Under the pieces are notes generated by a model. The model worked only from the letters and a program-made list of their open reading frames with translations, had not been told where the DNA came from and made no database searches. Shown here in pieces: positions 16,938 to 25,692 of a stretch of DNA of 64,000 nt; within the stretch, counting starts at the first letter, position 1; each line of letters begins with the position of its first letter. A program made the position numbers and the translations under genes. Source of the DNA: Microthrixaceae bacterium (GTDB taxonomy: Bacteria; Actinomycetota; Acidimicrobiia; Acidimicrobiales; Microtrichaceae); assembly GCA_020637215.1 (NCBI GenBank), contig JACJWI010000008.1:1-64000 (forward strand), in the 5' to 3' direction.

Positions 16938-18280
16938 CTACGGCGGGGTCTGCCCGGCTCCGCACGCCTGGCGACGAGCGGTGAGGAACCGCCGCTCCGC
17001 CTCCGAGGCGGTGAGGGCGATCGCCCGGTCGTACGCCTCGACGGCCTCGGACGGACGCCCGGCCCGGGCCAGGAGATCGGCCCGGGCGGCGTGCCACGGC
17101 TGGTAGGAGTCGAGCTGCTGACGCTCGTGGTCGTCAGCCCCTCGAGGGCGAGGAGCGCGGCCGCGGGCCCATCGAGCTCGCCGAGCGCGACGGCCCGGTT
17201 GATCGCCACGACCGGGTCGGACCGCCGCTGCAGCAGGACGTCGTACAGCTCGACGATCCGCGCCCAGTCGGTGTCGGCGAAGGTGGCGGCTCTCGCGTGA
17301 GCCGCCGCCAGCTCGGCCTGGATCCGGAACCGACCGGGATCCACCCGCCGACTCCAGGGGGCGAGCCGGTCCAGGCCCTCGGCGATCCGATCCTGATCCC
17401 ACCGGTCCCGATCCTGCTCGGCCAGCGGAACCAGAGCACCCGCCGCATCCAGACGCGCCGAGCGGCGGGCGTCGGTCAGCAGCATCAGCGCCAGCAGGCC
17501 TGCCGCCTCGGGCTCGTCGGGCATGAGATCCGCCAGGACTCGCCCCAGTCGGATCGCCTCGTTCGACAGCTCGACGCGGACCAGACCGGACCCGTCGGTG
17601 GCGCGGTGCCCCTCGGTGAAGATCAGCGAGATCGCCGCGAGAACGGGCGGCAGCCGGTCGGGGAGCTCGGCCTCGACCGGGATCCGGTACCGGGCGTGGT
17701 TGTCGCGCAGCTTGCGCTTGGCCCGCACGATCCGCTGGGCCATCGTGGCCTCGGGGACCAGGAACGCCCGGGCGATCTCCGGCGTCTGCAGACCTCCCAG
17801 CAGCCGCAACGTCAGCGCCACCTGCGAATCGGGCGCCAGCACCGGATGGCAGCACAGGAACATCAGTCGGAGCTGGTCGTCGGCGACGACCTCCACCTGC
17901 TCACCTCCCAGTTCCTCGACCAGCCGACCGACGGTCGAGGGGTCAGCGCCGGTCGGGTCGCCGGTCCCGAACGTGCGGTGGGCGGCCACGTGTCGGTCGT
18001 GGCGGGTCGACTCACGTCGGAGTCGGTCGAGAGCCCGCCGCCGGGCGGTGGTGGTGATCCACGCCCCCGGGTTGTCGGGCATGCCGTCACGGGGCCATCG
18101 CGTCAGGGCCACCTCGAACGCCTCGGCCACCGCGTCCTCGGCGAGGTCGACGTCGCCGAGGACACGGATCAGCGTGGCGGTGCAGCGTCCCGACTCCCGC
18201 CGGAACACCGACTCGACCGCCCGGCTCAGCCCCGCGGCGGTGCCGGCGGACCGAGAGGCCCGAGCTCCGCTCTCACCCAT
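16938..18280 (-). CDS. ECF42-type sigma factor with C-terminal TPR-like extension (one frame break)
   Basis: ATG 18280 (MGESGARASR) lies within the stop region of the DGPF gene (ATGGGTGA overlap), suggesting coupled translation. Residues ~15-85 are sigma region 2 and ~130-195 region 4 (QVALTLRLLGGLQTPEIARAF, VPEATMAQRIVRAKRKL). The rest is the long C-terminal extension typical of ECF42 (LLALMLLTDARR, then AINRAVALGELDGP). Near 17133-17145 the frame breaks: the expected end (DSYQPWHAARADLLARAG...FLTARRQA) is in another frame, stopping at 16938, while the uninterrupted frame gives a non-homologous Pro/Arg-rich tail to 16874. Either a one-base deletion or a sequence error. ECF42 factors have no anti-sigma factor and are paired with DGPF proteins, as here. 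Confidence 0.82.
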
Positions 18281-18635
18281 CCTGGAAGGGGCGCAGCTCA
18301 ACGGCTCCCTCACAGGCCAGAGATGCCCGGCGGGTCCACTCCAGCGCCGAGTCCAGGTCGGGGGCTTCGATCACCCAGAAGCCACCCATCATCTCCTTGG
18401 CCTCGGCGTAGGGCCCGTCGGTGATCGACACGTCGCCGTCGGTGCCGGGGCGCACCACGGTGGCCGACGACGCCGGGACCAGCCCGCCGCCGAACACCCA
18501 GACGCCCTTCTTCTCCATGTCGGCGTTGAGCGCTCCCACTTGGGCGTGGAGCCGCTCGATCACCTCGGGCGGGGTGGTCTCGAACGCGTCGATGTAGTCC
18601 TCGTCGTGCCACACCGAGAGCAGGTACTGCGCCAT
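18273..18635 (-). CDS. DGPF/YCII-domain protein, partner of the ECF42 sigma factor
   Basis: 120 aa from ATG 18635 (MAQYLLSVWHDEDY), with GAGGAGAA as ribosome site. The YCII fold signature ITDGPYAEAKEMMGGFWVIEA at residues ~70-90 is the DGPF-type motif. Members are small cytoplasmic proteins that sit next to ECF42 sigma genes and are commonly their targets or partners. The 3' end overlaps the sigma gene start by eight bases. An upstream palindrome (18749-18798) lies in the divergent region with the ABC exporter. Confidence 0.9.
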   Translation of the reverse strand: MAQYLLSVWHDEDYIDAFETTPPEVIERLHAQVGALNADMEKKGVWVFGGGLVPASSATVVRPGTDGDVSITDGPYAEAKEMMGGFWVIEAPDLDSALEWTRRASLACEGAVELRPFQDG

Positions 18636-18748
18636 GGTCGTTCTCCTCGTCCTGGACCGGCCCGGAACCTCCGGAGCGTTGCGGTCACCACCACGACGAA
18701 CGGGACGACGTGGATCGACACCGATCACCGAGAATTCTCCCGCCCACC

Positions 18749-18798
18749 GTTCTGTCGTGCGAGATCCAGGCGTTTGCCTGTATCTCGCACTACAGAAC
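18749..18798. repeat. 50-bp palindromic repeat, family A, copy 2
   Basis: Same element as at 12426, with two arm substitutions (GTTCTGTCGTGCGAGATCCA on the left; CCTGTATCT on the right). It lies in the divergent region between the DGPF gene and the ABC ATPase gene. That is not where a terminator is needed, which argues for a REP-like element rather than a terminator. Confidence 0.9.
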
Positions 18799-18824
18799 GG
18801 GGTGTGGCGGTGGAGACTGGGTCG

Positions 18825-19592
18825 ATGGAGCAGCCAACGACGCCGACCGGACCTGACGTCGTACTCCGGGCATCTCGACTACGGAAGGACTTCGGCGACA
18901 CCCGAGCCGTCGACGACGTCAGCATCACGATCCACGCCGGGGAGCGGGTCGGCATCGTCGGACCCAACGGTGCGGGCAAGACGACGACGCTGCTCATGCT
19001 GCTGGGCGCCATCGAGCCCGACCACGGCACGATCGACATCGCCGGGCACCGCCTGCCCGGGGGACGCAGCGACGCCATGACCCGGGTCGGCTTCGCGGCG
19101 GGCTACCTTCCGCTGCCGTCGGGCCTCACCGTCACCGAGACCCTCGAGCTGTTCGGCCGTCTCTACGGCGTGGCCGACCCGACCACCCGGGCCGCCGAGG
19201 TGCTCGACGAGCTGCACATCGGCCGACTGGCGGGCCAGAAGGTGGAGTCGCTGTCGTCGGGCCAGGGCACCCTGGTCGGCTTCGCCAAGGCGGTCATCCA
19301 CCATCCGCGCCTCATCGTGTTGGACGAGCCGACCGCGTCGCTCGACCCCGACGTGGCGATGAGGGTGCGGGACCGCCTCGAGCACATGAACTCGGAGCGC
19401 AACGCCACGCTGCTGCTGACCAGCCACGACATGCGCGAGGTCGCCGAGCTGACCACCCGGGTGATCTTCCTCCGCCAGGGCACGATCATCGCGGACGGCC
19501 CGCCGGACCAGGTCGTGGCTTCCCACGGCCACGCGGATCTCGAATCGATGTTCCTGGCCGAGGCCGCCCGCGTGCGCGAACAGGAGGTCTGA
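18825..19592 (+). CDS. ABC transporter ATP-binding protein (ABC-2 exporter type)
   Basis: 255 aa from ATG 18825 (MEQPTTPTGPDVVLRA); GTG 18804 is an alternative. Walker A GPNGAGKTTT (~47-56), signature SLSSGQGTLVGFAKA (~140-154, with SSGQG instead of LSGGQ), Walker B LIVLDEPTASLDPD, and the switch His in LLTSHDMREV. This is the DrrA/NodI-like ATPase for ABC-2 permeases that export drugs, lipids or polysaccharides. The stop overlaps the start of the permease (TGATG), so the two subunits are translationally coupled. Confidence 0.9.
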   Translation: MEQPTTPTGPDVVLRASRLRKDFGDTRAVDDVSITIHAGERVGIVGPNGAGKTTTLLMLLGAIEPDHGTIDIAGHRLPGGRSDAMTRVGFAAGYLPLPSGLTVTETLELFGRLYGVADPTTRAAEVLDELHIGRLAGQKVESLSSGQGTLVGFAKAVIHHPRLIVLDEPTASLDPDVAMRVRDRLEHMNSERNATLLLTSHDMREVAELTTRVIFLRQGTIIADGPPDQVVASHGHADLESMFLAEAARVREQEV

Positions 19593-20425
19593 TGGATCCC
19601 GCCACCCCCTCGACGACCGAGACCGATTCCCGGAGCGCCCCACCGACGTTCGACACCAGGCGGGTCCGGGCCATGGTGCGCCGCAGCCTCCTGTCGCAGA
19701 GCCGCAACCCCGACTTCTGGTTCCTGCTGCTCGTGCTGCCGCTGGTCGACGGGCTCCTGTTCGGGTCGATCGGCGTGGCCTACGGGATCGGGGACGCACC
19801 GGTGGTCCTGCTGGTCACGGGGATCATGCTGTTCCATCTGATCTGGCAGCTCACCCTGGCCGGCTCCTTCGGGCTGCTCGACGAGGTGTGGAGCCGCAAC
19901 CTGCTCAACCTGATCGCCACACCGCTCACCGAACGCGAGATGCTGAGCAGCTTCGGCGTCGTCGGACTGTTGCGAACCGGGGTGTCGGTCACCGTCATCG
20001 GTGCGGTCGGTGTCGTGTTCTTCGCCGTGTCGCCCACCTCGGCCGGGGTCGTGCTCGTCCCGAGCGCCGCGCTCCTGCTGCTGTTCGGCTGGTCCGTCGC
20101 CCTGTTCGTGGTCGGGTTGACGCTCCAGTACGGCGATCGGGCGGAGGTGTTCTCGTGGGGGACGCTCGTGCTGCTGATGCCGCTGTCGGGCGTGTTCTAC
20201 CCCGTCGAGTCGCTGCCGCCGGTCCTGCAGGCCGTCGCCCGCGCCATCCCGCTCACCCACGTGTTCGACGCGGTGAGGATCGGCATCGAGGACGGCGAGG
20301 TGGCATGGGCCCAGCTCGCGGTCGCCGCTGCCGGCACCGCGGTCATCGCGGCGGCTTCGACCTGGTTCGTGGCCCACCAGCTCCGCCGGTTCCGCCGCGA
20401 CGGCTGGGTGACCCGCTTCGTCTGA
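19592..20425 (+). CDS. ABC-2 type permease
   Basis: 277 aa. The start ATG overlaps the ATPase stop. Six hydrophobic segments between residues ~45 and 270 follow a cytoplasmic N-terminus; the NLLNLIATPLTERE loop and the LMPLSGVFYPVESLPPVLQ re-entrant segment are characteristic of DrrB/NodJ-like ABC-2 permeases. Forms an exporter with the preceding ATPase in the cytoplasmic membrane. Substrate not deducible; no regulator or biosynthetic gene is adjacent. Confidence 0.9.
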   Translation: MDPATPSTTETDSRSAPPTFDTRRVRAMVRRSLLSQSRNPDFWFLLLVLPLVDGLLFGSIGVAYGIGDAPVVLLVTGIMLFHLIWQLTLAGSFGLLDEVWSRNLLNLIATPLTEREMLSSFGVVGLLRTGVSVTVIGAVGVVFFAVSPTSAGVVLVPSAALLLLFGWSVALFVVGLTLQYGDRAEVFSWGTLVLLMPLSGVFYPVESLPPVLQAVARAIPLTHVFDAVRIGIEDGEVAWAQLAVAAAGTAVIAAASTWFVAHQLRRFRRDGWVTRFV

Positions 20426-20540
20426 GCCCCGGTCCGTCGGATCACCCGTTCGGGGCGACGACGACCGCCGGCCGTCATCCGTAGGCTGCACCGGTACTGC
20501 GGCGGGCACCCGCCGGCGAACCGACGGAACGGAGCTCCCA

Positions 20541-21068
20541 ATGGCGATCGACACCTTCTACGCCTACCTCGGCGTCTACGACGACCCCGCCGACGCCCTC
20601 GCCGACTACGAGGCGGTCCACGCCCTCCACACCGAGGCGGGCCTGATCGACGCCTACGACGCCGCCGTGGTCGAGAAGCGCGACGACGGCAAGGTCAAGA
20701 TCGTCAAGAAGCACGAGACACCCACCCGGGTCGGCGGCGTGCTCGGCGGTGGCGTCGGGCTGGCCACCGGTCTGGTGATAGCCCTCTTCCCGGCGGCCGC
20801 CATCGGCACAGGATTGCTGGTCGGCACCACCGCCGGAGGAGCACTCCTGGGTTCGCTCGCCGGGCACGCGGCCGCGGGCATGAGCCGCAAGGACCTCAAG
20901 GAGGCCGGCGAGCAGCTCGACGAGGGCACCGCCGGCCTGGTCGTGGTCGCGGTGGCCGACATGCAGTCCAAGATCGAGCACGCCATGAAGAAGGCCCGCA
21001 AGGTCGAGGAGAAGCAGCTGAAGGCCGACTCCGAGGCGATCGAGGCCGAGGCCACCGAGAAGTCCTGA
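20541..21068 (+). CDS. DUF1269-type protein with glycine-zipper hydrophobic centre
   Basis: 175 aa. The N-terminal half has the DUF1269 pattern (ADYEAVHALHTEAGLIDAYDAAVVEK). Residues ~65-115 are two Gly/Ala-rich hydrophobic segments (GGVLGGGVGLATGLVIALF and GLLVGTTAGGALLGSLAG). The C-terminus is a charged, probably helical segment (KKARKVEEKQLKADSEAIEAEA). The family is described only as a membrane-associated or stress-related protein in actinobacteria. It is a single gene 115 bases after the ABC permease and convergent with the hydratase. Confidence 0.8.
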   Translation: MAIDTFYAYLGVYDDPADALADYEAVHALHTEAGLIDAYDAAVVEKRDDGKVKIVKKHETPTRVGGVLGGGVGLATGLVIALFPAAAIGTGLLVGTTAGGALLGSLAGHAAAGMSRKDLKEAGEQLDEGTAGLVVVAVADMQSKIEHAMKKARKVEEKQLKADSEAIEAEATEKS

Positions 21069-21105
21069 CCCCGGAGCGGGCCCTCGGCCAGCAGGGGCAC
21101 AGCAC

Positions 21106-22149
21106 TCAGCGGGGGCAGAGCACCCAGAGGTCCAGGTCCAACAGCACGTGCGGCAGGTACTTGCCGTCGTCGCCCTTGAGCGTCATCGACTCGTCGCGGC
21201 CCTTCGTGGCCACCAGCCGCAGACGCAGCGCCCCGACGCCGGGGGCATCGAGCTCGGCCTTGTCGAGCACCTCTGACCACGCGTAGACGGTGTCGCCGGC
21301 GAAGGCCGGGTTGGTGTGCGCTCCCGCGTTGATCGCCGCGATCAGCTGGGCGTTGGCCAGCCCGTTGAACGACAGGGCCCGCGCCATCGATATGACGTGG
21401 CCGCCGTAGATCAGGCGGCGGCCGTCGTCGCGGGCCTCGGTGTTGAAGTGGACCTTGGCCGTGTTCTGCCACAGCCGGGTCGCCATCATGTGCTCGGCCT
21501 CCGACAGGGTGACGCCGTCGACGTGGTCGATCTTCTCGCCCACCTCGTAGTCGTCGAATCGGAACGGCGAACCGGCCGCCACCGCGTCGTAGGCGGTGAG
21601 GTCGAGTCCGTCGGGCACGATCAGGTCGGCCGGCTCCACGAACGGCGCCAGGTCGGGCACGACGGCCTCGGGGGCGGGGGCCGACTCGTCCCGCTTGCGG
21701 ACCATGACCCAACGGGCCCAGTCGATGGCGGTGCGACCGTGCTGGTCGGTGGCGGTCGACCGCACCCACACGACACCGGTGCGACCGTTGGAGTTCTCCT
21801 TGAGACCGATCACCTCAGAGCTCGACCGCAGCGTGTCGCCGGGGCGCACCGGCCGGTGGAAGCGGCACTCGGCGTAGCCCAGGTTGGCCACCGCGTTGAG
21901 CGAGATGTCCGGCACCGTCTTGCCGAACGCGATGTGGAAGCCGATCAGCTCCTCGACCGGCGCCGGGCTGAGTCCGCAGGCGGCCGCGAACTCGTCGGAG
22001 GACGGCAGGGCGAACCGCGTCGGGTACAGGGCGCCGTACAGCGCCCGGTCACCGGCGGTGACGGTGCGGGGGGTGGCGTGGTCGATCCGCTGCCCGAGGG
22101 TGAAGTCCTCGAAGAAGTTGCCCGGGTTGGTCTTGGTCGCTGCGTCCAT
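21106..22149 (-). CDS. mch: Mesaconyl-CoA hydratase-like (double hot-dog MaoC) enzyme
   Basis: 347 aa, the length of 2-methylfumaryl-CoA hydratases. N-terminal sequence NFFEDFTLGQRIDHATPRTV, GKTVPDISLNAVANLGYAEC at ~75-95 and EVIGLKENSNGRTGVV at ~115-130 are strongly reminiscent of Mch of the ethylmalonyl-CoA and 3-hydroxypropionate pathways. Two MaoC hot-dog units span ~10-160 and ~185-340. The reaction would be hydration of mesaconyl-CoA to beta-methylmalyl-CoA, or the reverse. None of the other ethylmalonyl-CoA genes is next to it; the co-oriented acyl-CoA ligase upstream (gap 82 bases) may activate a related acid. Other MaoC dehydratase roles remain possible. Confidence 0.8.
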   Translation of the reverse strand: MDAATKTNPGNFFEDFTLGQRIDHATPRTVTAGDRALYGALYPTRFALPSSDEFAAACGLSPAPVEELIGFHIAFGKTVPDISLNAVANLGYAECRFHRPVRPGDTLRSSSEVIGLKENSNGRTGVVWVRSTATDQHGRTAIDWARWVMVRKRDESAPAPEAVVPDLAPFVEPADLIVPDGLDLTAYDAVAAGSPFRFDDYEVGEKIDHVDGVTLSEAEHMMATRLWQNTAKVHFNTEARDDGRRLIYGGHVISMARALSFNGLANAQLIAAINAGAHTNPAFAGDTVYAWSEVLDKAELDAPGVGALRLRLVATKGRDESMTLKGDDGKYLPHVLLDLDLWVLCPR

Positions 22150-22231
22150 CGGCGCTCACGGTACCCGGGGTCCCGCCGCCGCCATCAAGCCGCCGTCGAG
22201 CCACCACCGTCACGCCGTCTAGCCGCCACCC

Positions 22232-23950
22232 TCACGCAGTCGCCGAGGCCGAGGCCGCCTCCTCCTCGCGGCGCAGGTCGCGCTTGAGGAACTTGCCGGC
22301 CGCGTTGCGCGGCAGCGGCTCGGGCCGGATCCGCAGACGGGTCGGCACCTTGAACGGCGCCAGACGTTCCGCCACGAAGTCGACCAGCTCGGTCTCGGTC
22401 ACCGACGAGCCGGCCCTGGGCACGACGACCGCCGCGACCTCCTCGCCCAAGCGGTCGTGGGGCACGCCGAAGACCGCCACCTCGTGCACGGCGGGGTGCT
22501 CGTGGATCGCGGCCTCTACCTCGGCGCAGTAAACGTTCTCGCCGCCCCGCAGCACCATGTCCTTGATCCGGTCCTCGACGTACACGAAGCCCTCCGCGTC
22601 GAGTCGGCCGACATCGCCGCTGCGCAGCCACCCGTCGACGAGCACCTCGGCGGTGGCGTCGGGTCGGTTCCAGTAGCCGCGGATCAGGTTCGGTCCGTTG
22701 AACCAGATCTCACCGACCTCGCCGACGGGGACCGGCACGCCGTTCGGGTCGCGGATCTCGACCGCCATGATCGGCGTCGTCCGCCCGGCGCTGGTCGGAT
22801 GCGTCAGGTAGTCGGCCCCGCCGTTCTGGGGTCCGTAGGCGTTGGTCTCGGTCATCCCGTAGCCGATGCCCGGCGCGGCCTTCGCGTAGGTGGTCGCGAT
22901 GCGCTGCACCAGCTCCGGCGGGGCCGGCGCTCCCCCGCCCCCGACGCTGCGCAGGCTCGAGGTGTCGTAGCGCTCGAACGCCTCGCAGTTCAGCATGTCG
23001 AAGTTCTGGGTGGGGACGCCGACGAAGTTCGAGATCTCCTCCCGTTCGATCAGCTGCAACGCCCGCTCGGGATCCCACCGGTAGACCATCACCAGCTTCA
23101 GCCCGCCGAGCATGCAGCTGAGCATGACCGGGACGCAGCCGGTCACGTGGAACAGCGGGACGACCAGGATGAACGACGGAGCGGCCAGTCCGCCCTGACG
23201 GTCGGGGTCACGCGCCTTGTCCAGCGCGGAGCGGCACGCGTAGCCCATCAGCGCCTGCACGACGGCGCGGTGGGTGGAGACCGCGCCCTTGGGGTTGCCC
23301 GTCGTGCCCGACGTGTAGAGGATCGTGGCGTCGTCGTCGGGATCGATCGCCACGTCGGGCAGGGCGACGGTCGGATCGGTGGCCCGGGCTCCCACGACGT
23401 CGGACCACTGGGCGACCGGTGCGGCGGTGGTACCGAGCGCGGCCGCGTCCGGAGCGCGCACGGCGAGGGTCGGAACCCCCAGTCGCTCGCACGTGGCCCG
23501 GCTGCGCTCGATCCGCTCGGCGTCCGCGATCAGCACCGACGCCCCGCAGTCGGACAGGGCGAAGTCCATCTCCTCGGCGGTCCACCAGGCGTTGAAGCTG
23601 ACCGAGATCGCCCCGATCGACACCGCGGCGGCGAAGGACACGACCCACTCGGGGTAGTTGCGCATGGCGATCGCCACCCGGTCGCCGCGTCCGATGCCGT
23701 ACTGCTCCACCAGGGCCGTCCCGAGGGCCGAGACCTCGCGACCGAAGCGCTCGAAGCCCCACCGTTCGTCCTCGTAGACCAGGAAGGTGACGTCGTCGCT
23801 GCGAGCGGACGCGGCGACGACGATGTCGCGCAGGCTGTTCGGAGCGTTGCGGAACAACGTGCGTGGCACTCCCATCACGTCCTGCTGCACGGTCTCGAAC
23901 GGCATCCCGGCCGCGGTCACCTGCCGGGCCGCCTCGTCGTAGCTGAGCAT
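22232..23950 (-). CDS. Long/medium-chain acyl-CoA ligase (AMP-forming)
   Basis: 572 aa. P-loop-like motif LYTSGTTGNPKG (~215), GYGMTETNAYGP (~345-355), the YWNRPDATAEVLVDGWLRSGD motif (~430-450) and the terminal lysine motif LPRNAAGKFLKRDLR (~545-560) define the ANL adenylating superfamily, FadD branch. It activates a carboxylic acid to an acyl-CoA at the expense of ATP in the cytoplasm or at the membrane. It lies upstream of the mch-like gene on the same strand. Acid specificity cannot be read from the sequence. Confidence 0.88.
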   Translation of the reverse strand: MLSYDEAARQVTAAGMPFETVQQDVMGVPRTLFRNAPNSLRDIVVAASARSDDVTFLVYEDERWGFERFGREVSALGTALVEQYGIGRGDRVAIAMRNYPEWVVSFAAAVSIGAISVSFNAWWTAEEMDFALSDCGASVLIADAERIERSRATCERLGVPTLAVRAPDAAALGTTAAPVAQWSDVVGARATDPTVALPDVAIDPDDDATILYTSGTTGNPKGAVSTHRAVVQALMGYACRSALDKARDPDRQGGLAAPSFILVVPLFHVTGCVPVMLSCMLGGLKLVMVYRWDPERALQLIEREEISNFVGVPTQNFDMLNCEAFERYDTSSLRSVGGGGAPAPPELVQRIATTYAKAAPGIGYGMTETNAYGPQNGGADYLTHPTSAGRTTPIMAVEIRDPNGVPVPVGEVGEIWFNGPNLIRGYWNRPDATAEVLVDGWLRSGDVGRLDAEGFVYVEDRIKDMVLRGGENVYCAEVEAAIHEHPAVHEVAVFGVPHDRLGEEVAAVVVPRAGSSVTETELVDFVAERLAPFKVPTRLRIRPEPLPRNAAGKFLKRDLRREEEAASASATA

Positions 23951-24130
23951 CCCGAGAGCATCGCAGATGCTTCGGACCCCGCGACGTCTCGAGCACCTGC
24001 CGCTGCTCGCTCATCGCTGACCGGATCCGATCCCGTGCGGTCCGAGCGGCCGTGCCCCGGCCCGTCGGGATGGGCCAATTGCCCGCCACCCACCTTGTTC
24101 GCGAACCCGTTCCTGAACTATCGTTCAAGA

Positions 24131-24153
24131 CCTCCTGAACCCGGCTCAGGAGG
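24131..24153. promoter_or_regulatory. Leader hairpin hiding an AGGAGG sequence
   Basis: CCTCCTGA (24131-24138) pairs with TCAGGAGG (24146-24153) around a 7-base loop, 50 bases before the ATG of the PKD lipoprotein gene. The 3' arm is a perfect Shine-Dalgarno string. A 13-codon frame from GTG 24166 would end with its TGA overlapping the lipoprotein ATG. No larger feature is visible in the 253-base gap 23951-24203. Confidence 0.35.
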
Positions 24154-24203
24154 TCCGTTGCGAACGTGGGGGCGTCCCCGCGCCGACGAGGGAGAACCCC
24201 GCC

Positions 24204-25625
24204 ATGAACCGCTCTGTCCGGCTGCGCCGCGTCGCCGCCCTGATCGCCGTCCCCGTGGTCGCCGTGCTGGTGGCGGCGTCCTGCTCGACACCTCCGGGGA
24301 CTCCCGCACCCAACTACGGGTTCAAGTTCCGGGCCAGCAAGGTCACCGTCGTCAACCACAACGACACGTTCTTCTACGGCACCCGCGACGAGCCGTTCGT
24401 CTACAACCTCTGGTTCCGGGTCAAGGTCGGCGTCCCCGGATCTGCTCAGGTCGGCATCGTCGGCGACCGCGCCCAGGCCTTCGACGACCTCGGCGACGGC
24501 CAGTCCCACGTCCTCGTCGGCGGCGAGCGCGCCGAGGTCGACTTCCCCAACGTGCAGCTGCTCGACGTGTTGGACCTGGCCAACCCGGTCAACGGGCTCG
24601 AGGTCGTCGGGACCTGGACCTGGGCGATGGAGCAGGACGACGTGACCGTGCTGCCGGTCGCGCAGGCCGCCGCCGGCGTCATGGAGAACGCCCTCGACGC
24701 CACCGTGGCCGCCGGCTCCGTCCCCAGCGACCCCAACGCCCTGATCTCCCAGCTCTTCGACGACTTCGGCCAGGCGTTCACCCTGATCGCCGGCGGCCTG
24801 TTCGACTCCATCCCCGGCATCCCCGACGACGCCATCGGCTCCCGCTTCTACGTCGGAGTCGCGGCCAAGGGCTCCCTGGCCGGGATCATCAACGGCGCCA
24901 ACGTGAACTTCCCGACCGTCGACATCCCGGTCATCAGCGTCCCACCGAACATCGACGGCGGCATGATCTTCGCCCTCGACGGCGGCCGCAACATCGGCGG
25001 CCAGCAGTTCTCCTCGAGCGGCGCCCGCCACGACTACGACCTGCAGGTGATCAACACCGCCACCCTGAACAAGCCGCCGGTCGCCTCGGCCACCGCGTCG
25101 GTGACCTCGGGCAGCGCGCCGCTGGCGGTGGCGTTCAACGGGGCCGGCTCGAGCGACCCGGACGGCACCGTTGTCGCCTACGACTGGAACTTCGGCGACT
25201 TCACCACCGGTTCCGGGGCGATCACCAGCCACACCTTCACCCAGCCCGGCACCTACCCGGTGACCCTCACCGTCACCGACAACCGCGGCGACGCCACCTC
25301 GACCACCGTGACCGTCACCGTCACCGGCGCCCCGACCGTCGCCCCCACCAACCTGCAGAAGGTGGGCTCAGGCTGCTGCGACACCTACGGAGACTTCGCC
25401 TGGACCCCGGTGCCCGGCGCCGACGGCTACGAGGTCTTCATGGACGGCGTGTTCGGCCAGGGCTGCTTCACCGACCACGGTGCGGTGATCAACGGCCAGA
25501 CGAACCATGGGCGGGTCCAGGCCGTTGGCCTCTGCCTCGGTTCCGACTACGAGGTGAAGATCCGGGCTCGGGCCAACGGCCAGTGGGGTCCGTGGTCCCC
25601 GATCGTCTACGTCAACAACCTCTGA
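24204..25625 (+). CDS. PKD-domain lipoprotein with novel Cys-containing C-terminal domain
   Basis: 473 aa. The signal peptide ends at Cys 27 (VAASC), so it is a predicted lipoprotein. Residues ~30-285 are an uncharacterised region (FKFRASKVTVVNHNDTFFYG...). Residues ~288-375 are a PKD domain (GSSDPDGTVVAYDWNFGD). The last ~95 residues start with GSGCCDTYGDFAWTPVPGAD and end in an FN3-like KIRARANGQWGPWS. The same C-terminal module occurs in the next gene. Likely an exposed adhesion or carbohydrate-contact protein; PKD domains act as spacers or ligand contacts. GGGAGA nine bases before the ATG is the ribosome site. Confidence 0.82.
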   Translation: MNRSVRLRRVAALIAVPVVAVLVAASCSTPPGTPAPNYGFKFRASKVTVVNHNDTFFYGTRDEPFVYNLWFRVKVGVPGSAQVGIVGDRAQAFDDLGDGQSHVLVGGERAEVDFPNVQLLDVLDLANPVNGLEVVGTWTWAMEQDDVTVLPVAQAAAGVMENALDATVAAGSVPSDPNALISQLFDDFGQAFTLIAGGLFDSIPGIPDDAIGSRFYVGVAAKGSLAGIINGANVNFPTVDIPVISVPPNIDGGMIFALDGGRNIGGQQFSSSGARHDYDLQVINTATLNKPPVASATASVTSGSAPLAVAFNGAGSSDPDGTVVAYDWNFGDFTTGSGAITSHTFTQPGTYPVTLTVTDNRGDATSTTVTVTVTGAPTVAPTNLQKVGSGCCDTYGDFAWTPVPGADGYEVFMDGVFGQGCFTDHGAVINGQTNHGRVQAVGLCLGSDYEVKIRARANGQWGPWSPIVYVNNL

Positions 25626-25692
25626 CGCCGTCGGACCGACTCGGCACCCGCCCACCCCACACGACACATCGTTCAGCCCTGGAGGGAGATCC

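Noticed and set aside
17120..17150. Programmed frameshift in the sigma gene
   Set aside because: No slippery heptamer or downstream stem was seen, and other genes nearby carry random frame breaks; a plain indel is simpler.
14520..17300. 926-codon open frame on the plus strand
   Set aside because: It lies antisense to the MBL, VanZ, TauD and sigma genes and is Arg/Gln/His-rich with no domain; a GC-driven shadow.
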